This document shows, piece after piece, positions 18,722 to 28,222 of a DNA stretch of 64,000 nucleotides. The notes under the pieces were generated by a model, which saw only the letters and a program-made list of their open reading frames with translations, did no database searches and was not told the origin of the DNA. Where the stretch lies: NCBI GenBank assembly GCA_002092835.1, contig LVWL01000020.1, positions 248,001 through 312,000 of the forward strand. The letters are read 5' to 3'. Made by a program: the position numbers and the translations under genes. Each line of letters starts with the position of its first letter. Position 1 is the first letter of the stretch. Source of the DNA: Campylobacter concisus. GTDB lineage: Bacteria > Campylobacterota > Campylobacteria > Campylobacterales > Campylobacteraceae.

Positions 18722-21588
18722 GCGTTAAACTTAATAAATTCATAAGAGCTTTTAGCATAGCTAGTGCCCATAGAATCGATTTGCTCTCTTACGGTAGCTG
18801 AAAGCTCTGCTTTTGTGATATTTTTTGCTAGCACTTTTACAAAAGAAAATTCACTTATCTCTTGTGCGCCAAATATCAGCACTCTTGTATCAACCTTTTG
18901 GCTTTGTCTTATCTTATCAACAACTCTTATTAGCTCTTCATAGTTGAAGTCTTTTACATTTTCATCTATAAGAACGATGCCGTAAGTTTTGGTTTTTATC
19001 TTTGTTAATAGCTCATCAAAGCTATTTGTGGTTTCAAGTGTGTTGTAAAATTCTCCTAAAGCTGAGCTAAATATTTTATTTTCCATTGGCGATTTCTTAA
19101 ATAAAATAATATTTTCGCTTTTTGCCAGATAGCTTTCGTCTATTGCAATCTCACCAAAATTTGGCAAAAATTTTCTAAAAATTTGAGCCAGTTCGTCGCT
19201 ATTTATTGGCGTTTTTATATAAGCATTGAAGTATTCTTTGACACTCTCTCCATCTATATTTGAAGTATTTGAAAGCATTAGTATAATTGGAATTTTCGCA
19301 TTTTGTATGGCTGTTTTTATAAGATCAAGATTTTTTTGAAGGCTATTTTTTTCAGCTTCGAAAAATTTCGAGCCAACAAATATAAGGTCAAAATCGCCTT
19401 GCTTTATGGCTTGTTTTAGATCTTTTTTATTACAAACTCCAACAACTTCACAGTTAAATTTACTAAAACCACTTGCTATTATATCTATGTAAATTTCATT
19501 AGTATCGCAGATTAAAATTTTTGGTTTATCGTTTAAATTTTTATTCATAATATCAGCTTCACCTAAGCAAAGTAGCCTTGTGATACTTAATGGAGTTAGC
19601 GGATCTTTTAAAATGAGCGGATTTTTAATATCTTGGCCTTGCTTATTGGTGTTTCTTACAAATATAGCATCATAATTTTTTGTAATAGATGGACTAGTGC
19701 TTGTTAGCATATCCACTTTGAGCCCAAGATCTTTTGTAGTCTGCTCAAAAGCTTCGTTGTAAGCGACATTTACATCTTGTAAGAATGCTAATTTGTGATT
19801 GCATTTTATATCAAAGTCTTTATAGTTTGATGTTGTTTTAAAAATGACTACAAATTTAAACTCATTTCCGATACTTGGAAACGAGTTAATCTCCAGCTTG
19901 CTTTCTAAATTTTTTAAATAAATTTGAGCGATTTTTAGATAAAACTCGCTCTCATCATTATTTAAGCTATTCTCATCATCTGAAAATATATCTGAAATTT
20001 GCTTTTCGCTCATGGCAGCTGAGCTATTTTTTATGCTAAAGCTTACAGAACAAAGTCCACTTCTATCAAACTCTTTTTGAACTTTTTTGATAGTGATGAT
20101 AATGTTTTGATGTCTTAAAGACATTGATAAAGATGCCAAAAAGATAGAGTTAAATGCGGTTTTTAATGAATTTAGATTTCCTTCTAGTTCATTTGTAAGG
20201 CTTGGATCAAGGTAGCTTATAAAATTTATCTTTTTGCTTTGCGAATAGACGATATTTGCTTGCAAAATTTCTTCAAAGCTTTTTTGAGGATCAAATATCT
20301 CAGTTTTATTGCATTCGCTATATTTTTTAACATTTGAGATATTTTTAGCATTGTTATAAAGCGAAGTCATGATATTTGCATTTTTTTCTATCGTGTCTAT
20401 AAATACTTGCTTTTTGCTATTATTTGTTTCTATTTTTAAAGCCGCAGTCGATGTAAAAATTTCTTTATTAATAGACTCTAGTTTCTTGCTTACTGACAAA
20501 ATATATCTATCTTTTATCTGAAAAAAGCTACTATCTTTTACATAGGTTTCTTTTAGATCTTCATAAGTTTTTATAAGCTTTGATATCGCATTATCTGCAC
20601 TTGTCTCTTTTGATGATAGGATATAACTCGATATGTATTTTGACTTATCGATAAGCACCTTTAAAAATTTCAACCTAGCAGAAATACCAAGCAAAGATAA
20701 AATGAGCAAGCCACAAAGCAAAAACTCGAAAAAGGTCTTTATGCCAAAGCTTATTTTCTCGCTCTTGGTAAGTTCTAGTAGCTCATTTTTTATGTTTATG
20801 GCACTATTTAATAAAAGTATAAATTTATCATCTTCATACTGTTTTATTAAGATGATATCTTCGATATTTAGCTTCTCAGAAAATGCGATCTTGGCTTTAG
20901 CTTCTCTTATTTTTTTAGCTTGATAGTTGGCTTCAAACTGATTAAAGTCTTTGTAAATATTTTCTTTTAGCTCACTTTTTGGAAGCATATCAAGATTTGG
21001 CGTGTTGTCTTTTACGGAATATATATTTTCTCTCACATTATTGTTTATTGAAAATAAAGGGCCATTTATAAAGATATTTTTTACGTAGTATTTAGTGTTG
21101 TTTGCTAAAGAGAGTTGATTGTAAGTTTTACTTAAAGTCGCGACATAAGCTTTTATTATAAGCGGAAAGTCTCGGTCTAAATCTTGTTTAAAATCGCTAT
21201 CTATTTCTCCATTTATATTTTGGAAAAATTCGTAAAATAATTCATCAAATTTATCATTTTGGTTTAGATTTGCTAGCAATTCTTTTAATTTATTTACATT
21301 TCGTATCTCGGTGCGATCGTCTTTTCTTATAGAATTTATAAATTTTTGTGTATTTTTTAAGGTGCTATCTCGCAACTTTTTTATATCTTCTTGGCTTTTG
21401 CCTATTAGTGTATCGTGCTCTTGTATTACGGATTTTATAGTTTGAAATACTAAGGATTGTTTATATAGTTTTTCATTTAGATCTTTTAGATCTGTAAATT
21501 TTTTATAGCTTTCATTTCCGCTATATGCGCAAAAGATCACTGAAATTATTATTGGTGCTAACAATATATAAAATTTATTATTTTTCAT
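18718..21588 (-). CDS. Large membrane sensor protein with degenerate histidine-kinase and receiver-like domains
   Basis: This 956-residue protein has a membrane helix at residues 7-23, a helical periplasmic domain (about 24-283), a second helix at 285-304, then a cytoplasmic part arranged like a hybrid histidine kinase. Key residues are missing. Where FLxxMSHELRTPL is expected the sequence reads YILSVSKKLESI, with no histidine, and the ATPase-like domain (about 440-610) lacks a clear N box and DxGxG loop. Two receiver-like domains follow: in the first, the strand that should carry the phosphorylated Asp reads FDLIFVGSKF; the second keeps Asp in IVLIDENV. It is probably a signalling scaffold or pseudo-kinase. 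It overlaps the PAS gene upstream by 11 bases. Its ligand and role are unknown. Confidence 0.6.
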   Translation of the reverse strand: MKNNKFYILLAPIIISVIFCAYSGNESYKKFTDLKDLNEKLYKQSLVFQTIKSVIQEHDTLIGKSQEDIKKLRDSTLKNTQKFINSIRKDDRTEIRNVNKLKELLANLNQNDKFDELFYEFFQNINGEIDSDFKQDLDRDFPLIIKAYVATLSKTYNQLSLANNTKYYVKNIFINGPLFSINNNVRENIYSVKDNTPNLDMLPKSELKENIYKDFNQFEANYQAKKIREAKAKIAFSEKLNIEDIILIKQYEDDKFILLLNSAINIKNELLELTKSEKISFGIKTFFEFLLCGLLILSLLGISARLKFLKVLIDKSKYISSYILSSKETSADNAISKLIKTYEDLKETYVKDSSFFQIKDRYILSVSKKLESINKEIFTSTAALKIETNNSKKQVFIDTIEKNANIMTSLYNNAKNISNVKKYSECNKTEIFDPQKSFEEILQANIVYSQSKKINFISYLDPSLTNELEGNLNSLKTAFNSIFLASLSMSLRHQNIIITIKKVQKEFDRSGLCSVSFSIKNSSAAMSEKQISDIFSDDENSLNNDESEFYLKIAQIYLKNLESKLEINSFPSIGNEFKFVVIFKTTSNYKDFDIKCNHKLAFLQDVNVAYNEAFEQTTKDLGLKVDMLTSTSPSITKNYDAIFVRNTNKQGQDIKNPLILKDPLTPLSITRLLCLGEADIMNKNLNDKPKILICDTNEIYIDIIASGFSKFNCEVVGVCNKKDLKQAIKQGDFDLIFVGSKFFEAEKNSLQKNLDLIKTAIQNAKIPIILMLSNTSNIDGESVKEYFNAYIKTPINSDELAQIFRKFLPNFGEIAIDESYLAKSENIILFKKSPMENKIFSSALGEFYNTLETTNSFDELLTKIKTKTYGIVLIDENVKDFNYEELIRVVDKIRQSQKVDTRVLIFGAQEISEFSFVKVLAKNITKAELSATVREQIDSMGTSYAKSSYEFIKFNA

Positions 21589-22333
21589 GGATACTCTTTT
21601 TGCTATATTTTTTGACGATATTTTCTATCTCGATTAGTCTTTTGGTAAAAAGAGACATCTCTTTCATTTTTCCATTTTGATTGTTATCTAAAAGAGCGTT
21701 AAGCTCATTTGCAAGGTTATTAAGCTTTAAATTTAATGCAGCTTCTCTTATCTCATCTACGTATTTTTTGAGCATTATCTCGTCTTTTGCAATTATGGCT
21801 GATTGGATCTGGATAAGAATTTCTCTTGCGTTGTGCAAAAATATATTTAAATAGGATGCAAAATCTTTTTTATTTAAATTTAGTATTTTAAGCGATGTTT
21901 CAAACCAGGAATCATCGATAAGTGATTGTGTCTGTGTGTCAAAAAGATACCATGCATTTAATTTAAAAACAGGTAGTCTTAATGTAGGTTTTACTTTTAC
22001 TGCTGCTATTAGATTTTGGTTGTTTATTATGTCTTGCTTCTCTAAAAGAACGATAAAAAATTTTTCACCATTTTTTAAAATAGCATTTTGCAGTCTCGCT
22101 TCTAGTAAGATCGCACCGCCATCTTTTCTTTTTAAATTTACTCTAGCGCTATTATCTTTCGTATTTTGTAAAAATTCCAAGAAGCTGTAGTTTGTACTTT
22201 CTTGGCTTGTTATGACTAGCTCGCTTATATCTTTGTATTGCAACAAAAAGTCATCTAAACTATCAAAACCCAATAGCTCAAGTGAATCTTGCGTTATCGC
22301 AGATATTTTTAAATTTTCATCATATATTATCAC
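21578..22333 (-). CDS. PAS domain protein with degenerate Hpt-like C-terminus
   Basis: The 251-residue soluble protein has an N-terminal PAS-like sensor domain (about 1-105, with LGFDSLDDFLL and LKRKDGGAILLEARL) and a helical C-terminal domain (about 130-235). The latter resembles an Hpt phosphotransfer domain: EIREAALNLKLNNLANEL aligns with the family HxLKGAALNLGxxxL pattern, but the phospho-accepting His is replaced (Asp aligns there). The GTG start at 22333 overlaps the restored uvrC stop as GTGA and has AAGGA eight bases upstream. It probably works with the pseudo-kinase encoded directly downstream. Function is unknown. Confidence 0.6.
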   Translation of the reverse strand: MIIYDENLKISAITQDSLELLGFDSLDDFLLQYKDISELVITSQESTNYSFLEFLQNTKDNSARVNLKRKDGGAILLEARLQNAILKNGEKFFIVLLEKQDIINNQNLIAAVKVKPTLRLPVFKLNAWYLFDTQTQSLIDDSWFETSLKILNLNKKDFASYLNIFLHNAREILIQIQSAIIAKDEIMLKKYVDEIREAALNLKLNNLANELNALLDNNQNGKMKEMSLFTKRLIEIENIVKKYSKKSIHEK

Positions 22334-24146
22334 TTCAAATTTCCTTCTTTGAGTACTGCAAGCTTTTCTGCTACGCTTTTATTTGTTATTTTTGCCACTT
22401 CGTCTAAATTCGCTTCGCTGATTTTATCAAACTTCCGTAAAAGCTGATTAATTTCGCGATACTGCCCTCAGAAACGCCAGCTTGCTTTAGAATTGATCTT
22501 TGCATATCGTTTTTCTGCCTTGTTTTTCTGTGAAAGCTAATGACAAATCTATGGCTTTCATCACGCATTTTTTGGAAAAACTGCAGCTTTTTATCGCTTG
22601 TACTTAGGCTAAAGCTACCATTTTTTGTGTAAATTTTATCCTTTGCCTCGCCTTTTGCGCGGTGAGCTTTGGCATCGATCTTCTCTTTTGAAATGGCTAT
22701 CACATCGACATTTGCGCCACTACTTGCTAAAATTTCACAGGCTAAATTTAAAAGCACTTCACCACCATCAATGACCCAAATATCAGGCGGGCTAAGCTTG
22801 TCAAATCTAAGCGCTCTAGCTGTTAGGCTCTCTTTCATCTGATCGTAGTCGTTTTTAGAGTTTAGATGCATGTGGCGGTAGTTTTGCTTCGCCCACTCGC
22901 CGTGTTCATAGCGCACCATCGCTCCGACACTTGCCTCGCCAAAAAGGTGCGAGTTGTCGTAGGCTTCGACCACGTAAGGCGTGTGAGCTAGATTAAAGTA
23001 CTCTTTTATCTCATTTAATAGCTCATTGTCGTGTGTTTTTAGGTATTTTTCGATGCTAACTTCAGCGTTTTTTGTAGCGATCTCACAAATTTTACGCTTA
23101 TCGCCTATTTTAGGGCAAGTGATGCTAAATTTACGACCAAATCTCTCGTTTAAAATTTCCTCCACCAGCTCGCTATCTTCAAAGCTCTCATGCACATAAA
23201 TTTTGGTGCTAATTATCGGCTGTCTAGCTATGAAGCTTTTTAAAATAGCCTGCTTATAAGCTTCGTTTATCTCGTCTTTTTGAGCGTTTTTGGCCTGCGT
23301 GATGTCAGTTTTTACGCCAGTTATCTTGCCACTTTGCACGCTAAATCTTACCGCACAGATCATATCGTGCACGCAAGCGACCGAGTATGCCTCAAAGTCC
23401 TCAAGCTTGGCAAGATCGACCTCGACCTTTGTTTGCATATTTTTAAGTGTTTGTATCTTATCTCTAGTCAGGGCTGCTTGCTCGTAGTCTTCAGCCTTAG
23501 CGTAGTTTAGCATGAGCTCTTCAAGACGAGTGATGAGCAAATTTGGATTTTGTAAGGCTGCGATAGCTTCGTTTACGATTTTAGCGTAGTTTTCTTTTGA
23601 AATTTTGCCTTCACACGGGGCGTAGCAGCGTTTTAGCTGATAAAAAAGGCAGGCTTTTTTGCCTTTGATGCAGGACTTTTTCTGAACTAGGTTGAAATTT
23701 AGATAAAGTGCCTCAAGCAGCTCGCTAGCTCCACTAAAATATGGCCCAAAATAGCGGATATTCGAGCCTTTAACCACCTTTCTAGTGATCTCAAATCTTG
23801 GAAAATCATCATTTAAATTTATAAAGATATAAGGGTAGGTCTTGTCGTCACGAAGCAAGATGTTGTATTTTGGCTTAAGCTGCTTGATGAAAGAATTTTC
23901 AAGTATGAGCGCGTCTGCTTCGCTTGGAGTTACGATGTATTCAAGATGCACAGCCTCGCTTATCATCTTAGAAATTCTTGGGCTTAGTTTTTCGGCTGGC
24001 GCTAGGCTTGGGGTAAATTTAAAGTAGCTTTTGACCCTGTTTTTTAAAATTTTGGCCTTGCCGACATATAAGAGTCTATTTTGCGCGTCAAAATACTGAT
24101 ATACGCCAGGCTCGTTTGGAAGCGTTCTGATCTCGTCTATTAGCAT
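22330..24146 (-). CDS. uvrC: Excinuclease ABC subunit C (one-base frameshift near 3' end)
   Basis: UvrC makes both incisions in nucleotide excision repair. The GIY-YIG nuclease domain is at the N-terminus (EPGVYQYF, LLYVGKAK), followed by a UvrB-binding helix pair near residue 205 (EDYEQAALTRDKI) and the C-terminal RNase-H-like nuclease with EAYDNSHLFGEASVGAMV and WVIDGGEVLL. As read, the frame stops at 22404 inside the HhH motif. Restoring one base in the AAA at 22429-22431 (plus-strand view) gives FYGSFDKISEANLDEVAK and a stop at 22330, for a 605-residue protein. The start overlaps the DUF721-like gene and the restored stop overlaps the PAS gene, so four minus-strand genes form an operon. 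Confidence 0.94.
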
Positions 24147-24655
24147 CTTGTCTGCTCATTTTTCTTGAGCAAAATTTCTCTTAGCTCTTCAAATTTTTGG
24201 TGTATTTGCTCGTCTTTTGCTAAATTTTTAAACTCGCCTTTACTAGCTGGCGCATAAAAGATGGCACTTTGCTCTTTCTGATTAAAAAATTTTAAAAATT
24301 TGCTCACGACAAATCTTATATTTTCTTCTTTTTTGTTCTTTGTATAGTTGATTTCGTTAATAGGTTTTGGAGTAAGAATGCTGTTAAAAACGCTATTTTT
24401 ATTAAAATTGCAAAAGGTTTTTAATAACCTTTTTATATCATTTATACTACTATCACGCCTAAGCTCTAAAAGCCCAGTGGGATGAGTAAGAACAAAGGTC
24501 AAAACACCTTCTCTAACGTAGCAAAAAGCTATATAAAATCGTTTTGCTTTCCCCATAAGCTCTAAAAGCTGTTGGCACTCATTTGCCATGCTTAATTTTT
24601 CTTTATACAAAGGATTTTCGTGAATAGTATTTATCAAAAATTTAGCGTTTTTCAT
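24140..24655 (-). CDS. Hypothetical protein, possibly DUF721/DciA-like
   Basis: The 171-residue protein opens with MKNAKFLINTI and has a short alpha/beta segment (FYIAFCYVREGVLTFVLTHP) followed by NDIKRLLKTFC. This resembles the strand-helix core of DUF721 (DciA-type replicative helicase loader) proteins, though the match is weak. The C-terminal half is charged and helical. It is the first gene of the operon leading into uvrC (start/stop overlap), and its 5' end overlaps by 36 bases the divergent small lipoprotein gene. The start codon has only a weak ribosome-binding site; Met at 24589 is an alternative. Confidence 0.5.
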   Translation of the reverse strand: MKNAKFLINTIHENPLYKEKLSMANECQQLLELMGKAKRFYIAFCYVREGVLTFVLTHPTGLLELRRDSSINDIKRLLKTFCNFNKNSVFNSILTPKPINEINYTKNKKEENIRFVVSKFLKFFNQKEQSAIFYAPASKGEFKNLAKDEQIHQKFEELREILLKKNEQTRC

Positions 24656-24787
24656 GGGCTTATCTTATCATCTTTTATTTTAATTTTTACTCTTTTTGCA
24701 TTTAGTGGTTGTGGCTATAAAGATGATCCATTTTATGGAAATGCTCCCGTAAAAGAAAAGAAAACTGACAAGATAAACAAAATCTAG
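24620..24787 (+). CDS. Small lipoprotein (55 residues, GTG start)
   Basis: This short gene starts at GTG 24620, with AAAGGA five bases upstream, and ends at TAG 24785-24787. It encodes a basic N-terminus, a hydrophobic stretch (residues 14-28) and the lipobox FAFSGC, giving a predicted lipidated Cys at residue 31. A mature peptide of 25 residues starting CGYKDDPFYG remains. The pattern of a lipidated Cys followed by a short polar/aromatic tail resembles the LptM (YifL-like) small lipoproteins, which in other bacteria assist LptD folding, but that link is only suggestive. It overlaps the divergent minus-strand gene by 36 bases. Confidence 0.65.
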   Translation: MNSIYQKFSVFHGLILSSFILIFTLFAFSGCGYKDDPFYGNAPVKEKKTDKINKI

Positions 24788-24864
24788 TAAAATTTTCGTA
24801 TTTAAATAAAAATGTAATGTAAGCTTAATAATTTTAACTAACCTAATTTTTAGGCTCATTTAAG

Positions 24865-24870
24865 TAATAT
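24865..24870 (+). promoter_or_regulatory. Candidate -10 box for nhaD
   Basis: TAATAT lies 32 bases before the nhaD ATG with AT-rich DNA upstream. A strong AAGGAG ribosome-binding site follows at 24891-24896. Confidence 0.3.
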
Positions 24871-24902
24871 ACCAAGATTTTTTATTCTACAAGGAGAGTA
24901 TA

Positions 24903-26291
24903 ATGAGGTTTTTTGGACTTCTAGGCTTGTTTTTTGCGATGGCTTTTGGTGCTGATGGAGAAGTTGCGGCTATTGACTTAACTACTACTTGGGCAGGAAT
25001 TTTATCGCTTATAATTTTTGTTGTTGGATATTTTTTCATAGCAGCAGAAGAAAATTTCCATATCGATAAGGCAAAACCTGCTATCTTTATCGGTACGTTT
25101 ATGTTCCTGCTTATCGGCGTTTATATGCTTATAAATGGCATGGATGTGCATTCGCTTGAACATGAGGTAAATCACCTGATTTTAGAGATCGCTCAGATAG
25201 TATTTTTCTTGATGGTGGCGATGACATTTATCGAAGCACTTATAGAAAGAGACGTATTTAACGCACTTAAATATAATCTCGTATCAAAAGGCTATACTTA
25301 TAGAAAACTATTTTGGCTAACTGGTGTTTTGGCATTTTTCATAAGCCCAGTAGCTGATAACCTAACAACAGCGCTTATTCTTTCAACCGTTCTTCTAACG
25401 ATAGATAGGAATAATACAAATTTCTTAGTAGCTGGCGCGATAAATATCGTCGTTGCAGCAAATGCAGGTGGAGCATGGAGTCCATTTGGTGATATCACTA
25501 CGCTTATGGTTTGGGCAGCAGGTAAGTCACCATTTCTAGACTTTTTCGCACTTTTCCCAGCATCTATTATTGGCTGGCTTGTAACAGCATTTTTACTTTC
25601 TCGCGTGGTGCCAAGTACTGCACCACATTTTGATGTGGCAAACGAGCCAAAAGTGGTTATGAAAAAAGGTGGCAAAGCAGTTATTGCAATAGGCGCATTT
25701 ACTATCTTTTGTGCAGTTATGATGCATCAGCTTTTCCACTTGCCAGCGATGTGGGGAATGATGTTTGGTTTCTCACTACTTAGTCTTTATACTTACTATT
25801 TCAAAAAAGCTCACAAAAATGAAGAGCCAATGCATGTATTTCACTATATGTCAAAGATCGAAAACAACACACTATTTTTCTTCTTTGGAATTTTAGCTGC
25901 AGTTGGCGCTCTTCATTTTGCTGGATTTTTAAATTACGCTGTATCACTTTATGATAAATTTGGCTCAACTGCTGTAAATATCGGAGTTGGATTCCTTTCA
26001 GCGATCGTTGATAATGTCCCTGTTATGTCAGCTGTTTTGAAAGCAAATCCAGCAATGGGAGCTGATGCAGGCGAGGCGATGAGTCAGTGGCTATTAGTGA
26101 CACTAACTGCTGGTATCGGTGGTTCGATGATCAGCTTTGGTTCAGCAGCTGGTGTTGGAGTAATGGGTAAATTAAAAGGAATTTATACCTTTGGTGCACA
26201 TATGAAATACGCTTGGATGGTGGTTCTAGGATATATCGTATCGATCATTGTTTGGTATGTGCAGTTTGAAATTTTTCATATCTATTTTTAA
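24903..26291 (+). CDS. nhaD: NhaD-family sodium/proton antiporter
   Basis: This 462-residue polytopic inner-membrane protein belongs to the NhaD branch of the ion-transporter superfamily. Signature segments are SPVADNLTTALILSTVLL and ANAGGAWSPFGDITTLMVW, in which the DN, T and D residues are those conserved in NhaD cation sites; a symmetrical second half carries IVDNVPVMSAVLKANP. NhaD expels Na+ (or Li+) in exchange for protons. The first residues MRFFGLLGLFFAMAFG form a signal-like first segment. It ends ten bases before guaA and could be cotranscribed with it. Confidence 0.9.
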   Translation: MRFFGLLGLFFAMAFGADGEVAAIDLTTTWAGILSLIIFVVGYFFIAAEENFHIDKAKPAIFIGTFMFLLIGVYMLINGMDVHSLEHEVNHLILEIAQIVFFLMVAMTFIEALIERDVFNALKYNLVSKGYTYRKLFWLTGVLAFFISPVADNLTTALILSTVLLTIDRNNTNFLVAGAINIVVAANAGGAWSPFGDITTLMVWAAGKSPFLDFFALFPASIIGWLVTAFLLSRVVPSTAPHFDVANEPKVVMKKGGKAVIAIGAFTIFCAVMMHQLFHLPAMWGMMFGFSLLSLYTYYFKKAHKNEEPMHVFHYMSKIENNTLFFFFGILAAVGALHFAGFLNYAVSLYDKFGSTAVNIGVGFLSAIVDNVPVMSAVLKANPAMGADAGEAMSQWLLVTLTAGIGGSMISFGSAAGVGVMGKLKGIYTFGAHMKYAWMVVLGYIVSIIVWYVQFEIFHIYF

Positions 26292-26301
26292 AAGGTTATA
26301 A

Positions 26302-27833
26302 ATGAACAATACGATTATAGTTTTGGATTTTGGTTCACAATACACTCAGCTAATAGCCAGAAGGCTAAGAGAAGAGGGCGTCTACACTGAAATTTTGCCA
26401 TTTAATGCAAAGCTTAGTGAGATAAAGGCGAAAGAGCCAAAGGGTATCATTTTAAGTGGCGGCCCAGCTAGTGTTTATGCTAAAGATGCTTATTTTTGCG
26501 ATAACGGCGTCTTTGAGCTAAATATCCCTATACTTGGCGTTTGCTACGGCATGCAACTACTTGCTCACACGCATGGGGCTGAGGTTTTGGCGGCTGATCA
26601 AAAAGAGTACGGCAAGGCAGAGCTTAACGTTATTAAAGAGCATGAGCTATTTAAAGATACACCTTCAAAACAAATCGTATGGATGAGTCATAGTGACTAT
26701 GTAAAAGACTTGCCAGAGGGCTTTGAAGTGATCGCTGTTAGTGAAAATTCGCCTTATTGTGCTTTTGGCGATGATAAACGAAAATTTTATGCAATCCAGT
26801 TTCACGCAGAGGTGCAACACAGCGAGTATGGCACGCAAATTTTAAAGAATTTTGCTAAATATATCTGCGGTTGCGAGAGCACATGGAACATGGGAAGCTT
26901 CGCTAAAAACAAGATAGAAGAGATAAGAAAAACAGTAGGCACTCACAAGGTGCTTTGCGCAGTTAGCGGCGGTGTGGATAGCTCTGTGACCGCAGCACTT
27001 TTAGCAGCTGCTGTGCCTGAAAATTTGATCCTTGTTTTTGTTGATAACGGACTTCTTAGAACAAACGAAAGAGAGCAAGTTGAAGCTACATTTAGAACAA
27101 AGCTTGGTGTTGAGCTAGTTAGCATAGATGCGAGTGAGACCTTCCTGGGACGATTAGCTGGTGTAGTAGATCCTGAGAAAAAACGCAAGATCATAGGTGA
27201 GACATTTATAGAAATTTTTGAGCAAGAGGCTAAAAAGCATGGTGATGTGAAATTTTTAGCTCAAGGCACTCTTTATACTGATATCATCGAAAGCTCCGTA
27301 GTTGGCTCAAGTAAGACGATAAAGAGTCACCACAACGTTGGAGGTTTGCCTGATTGGATGACATTTGAGCTGATAGAACCGCTAAGAGAAATTTTTAAAG
27401 ACGAGGTTAGAAAGCTAGGCCTTGAGCTTGGACTAAGCCGCGATCTAGTCTTCCGCCACCCTTTCCCAGGACCGGGCCTTGCTATCCGCATAATGGGCGA
27501 AGTAAATAAACCAAGCTAGAGCTACTTCGCAAAGCTGACGTGATCTTACGTGACGAGCTAAAAAGTACTGGCTGGTACAACAAAACTTGGCAGGCGTTTT
27601 GCGTACTCTTAAATGTAAATTCTGTTGGCGTAATGGGTGATAACCGCACTTATGAAAACGCTGTTTGCGTGCGTGTGGTCGATGCGAGCGATGGCATGAC
27701 TGCAAGCTTCTCACGCCTGCCGTACGATCTGCTAGAAAACGTAAGTCGCCGCATTATAAACGAGGTAAATGGCATCAACCGCGTAGTTTACGACATCTCG
27801 AGCAAGCCACCTGCAACTATTGAGTGGGAATAG
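26302..27833 (+). CDS. guaA: GMP synthase, glutamine-hydrolysing (one-base frameshift)
   Basis: GuaA aminates XMP to GMP. The N-terminal class-I glutamine amidotransferase domain has the nucleophile in GVCYGMQ (Cys 81) and [11 protein letters not shown]. The ATP pyrophosphatase domain has the P-loop SGGVDSS, and the C-terminal dimerisation domain ends PPATIEWE. The frame stops early at TAG 27517-27519 after GEVNKPS. An added T reads [19 protein letters not shown] and joins the rest, giving 510 residues. The 3' end is the left boundary of a small island: the last codons and stop are copied at 29366-29385, showing use of guaA as an integration site. Confidence 0.95.
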
Positions 27834-27834
27834 A
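27815..27834 (+). repeat. Left att-like direct repeat (guaA 3' end)
   Basis: Twenty bases covering the last codons and stop of guaA recur at 29366-29385 with two mismatches (C/T at position 3, A/G at position 17). Both copies keep the reading IEWE-stop. The 3' end of guaA is a known integration target for tyrosine-recombinase islands in several bacteria, so this copy is read as the left att site. Confidence 0.7.
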
Positions 27835-27908
27835 GTAAAAGTATTTCTGTTGTAAAACCGTTGAAAATACAATATCACAACGGCTGACGGAAGCAAAAAG
27901 CTCTTTAG

Positions 27909-27927
27909 TGATACTATTTTGATACTA
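27909..27927 (+). repeat. Two direct TGATACTA copies, 11-bp period
   Basis: TGATACTA occurs at 27909-27916 and again at 27920-27927, separated by TTT, about 75 bases inside the left att-like repeat. Short direct repeats with near-helical spacing close to an attachment site are what integrase arm-binding sites look like. With only two copies, chance is possible. Confidence 0.3.
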
Positions 27928-27985
27928 AAAGTAAGAAAAAGTAGGTTCCAAAGGGAGTTGTTGAATTTAGATAAATTATTTAGAA

Positions 27986-28015
27986 AGCCTTCCATCATTT
28001 TGGTGGGAGGCTTTT
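27986..28015. terminator. Strong hairpin terminator in the island
   Basis: Positions 27986-27996 pair over 11 bases (two G-U pairs) with 28002-28012 around the loop ATTTT, followed by TTTT. Read either way it looks like an intrinsic terminator. It may insulate the island genes from guaA transcription. Confidence 0.7.
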
Positions 28016-28222
28016 GTGGAAACAGCGGTTGATAAGTTTGAATTTGAAGAGGTTATAGCAATGAAACTTCTTTGCATCGGAGACCACTTTAACATACAGT
28101 AATGCGGGATATTCATTTATACCTGACCTAAATAAAAATTTAAATGCTATTAATAAATGCTTAAATGGTGGTACATTATATGGGATTTATTTTAGTTTGA
28201 ATATTTTTAAAGAGGTGTCAAT

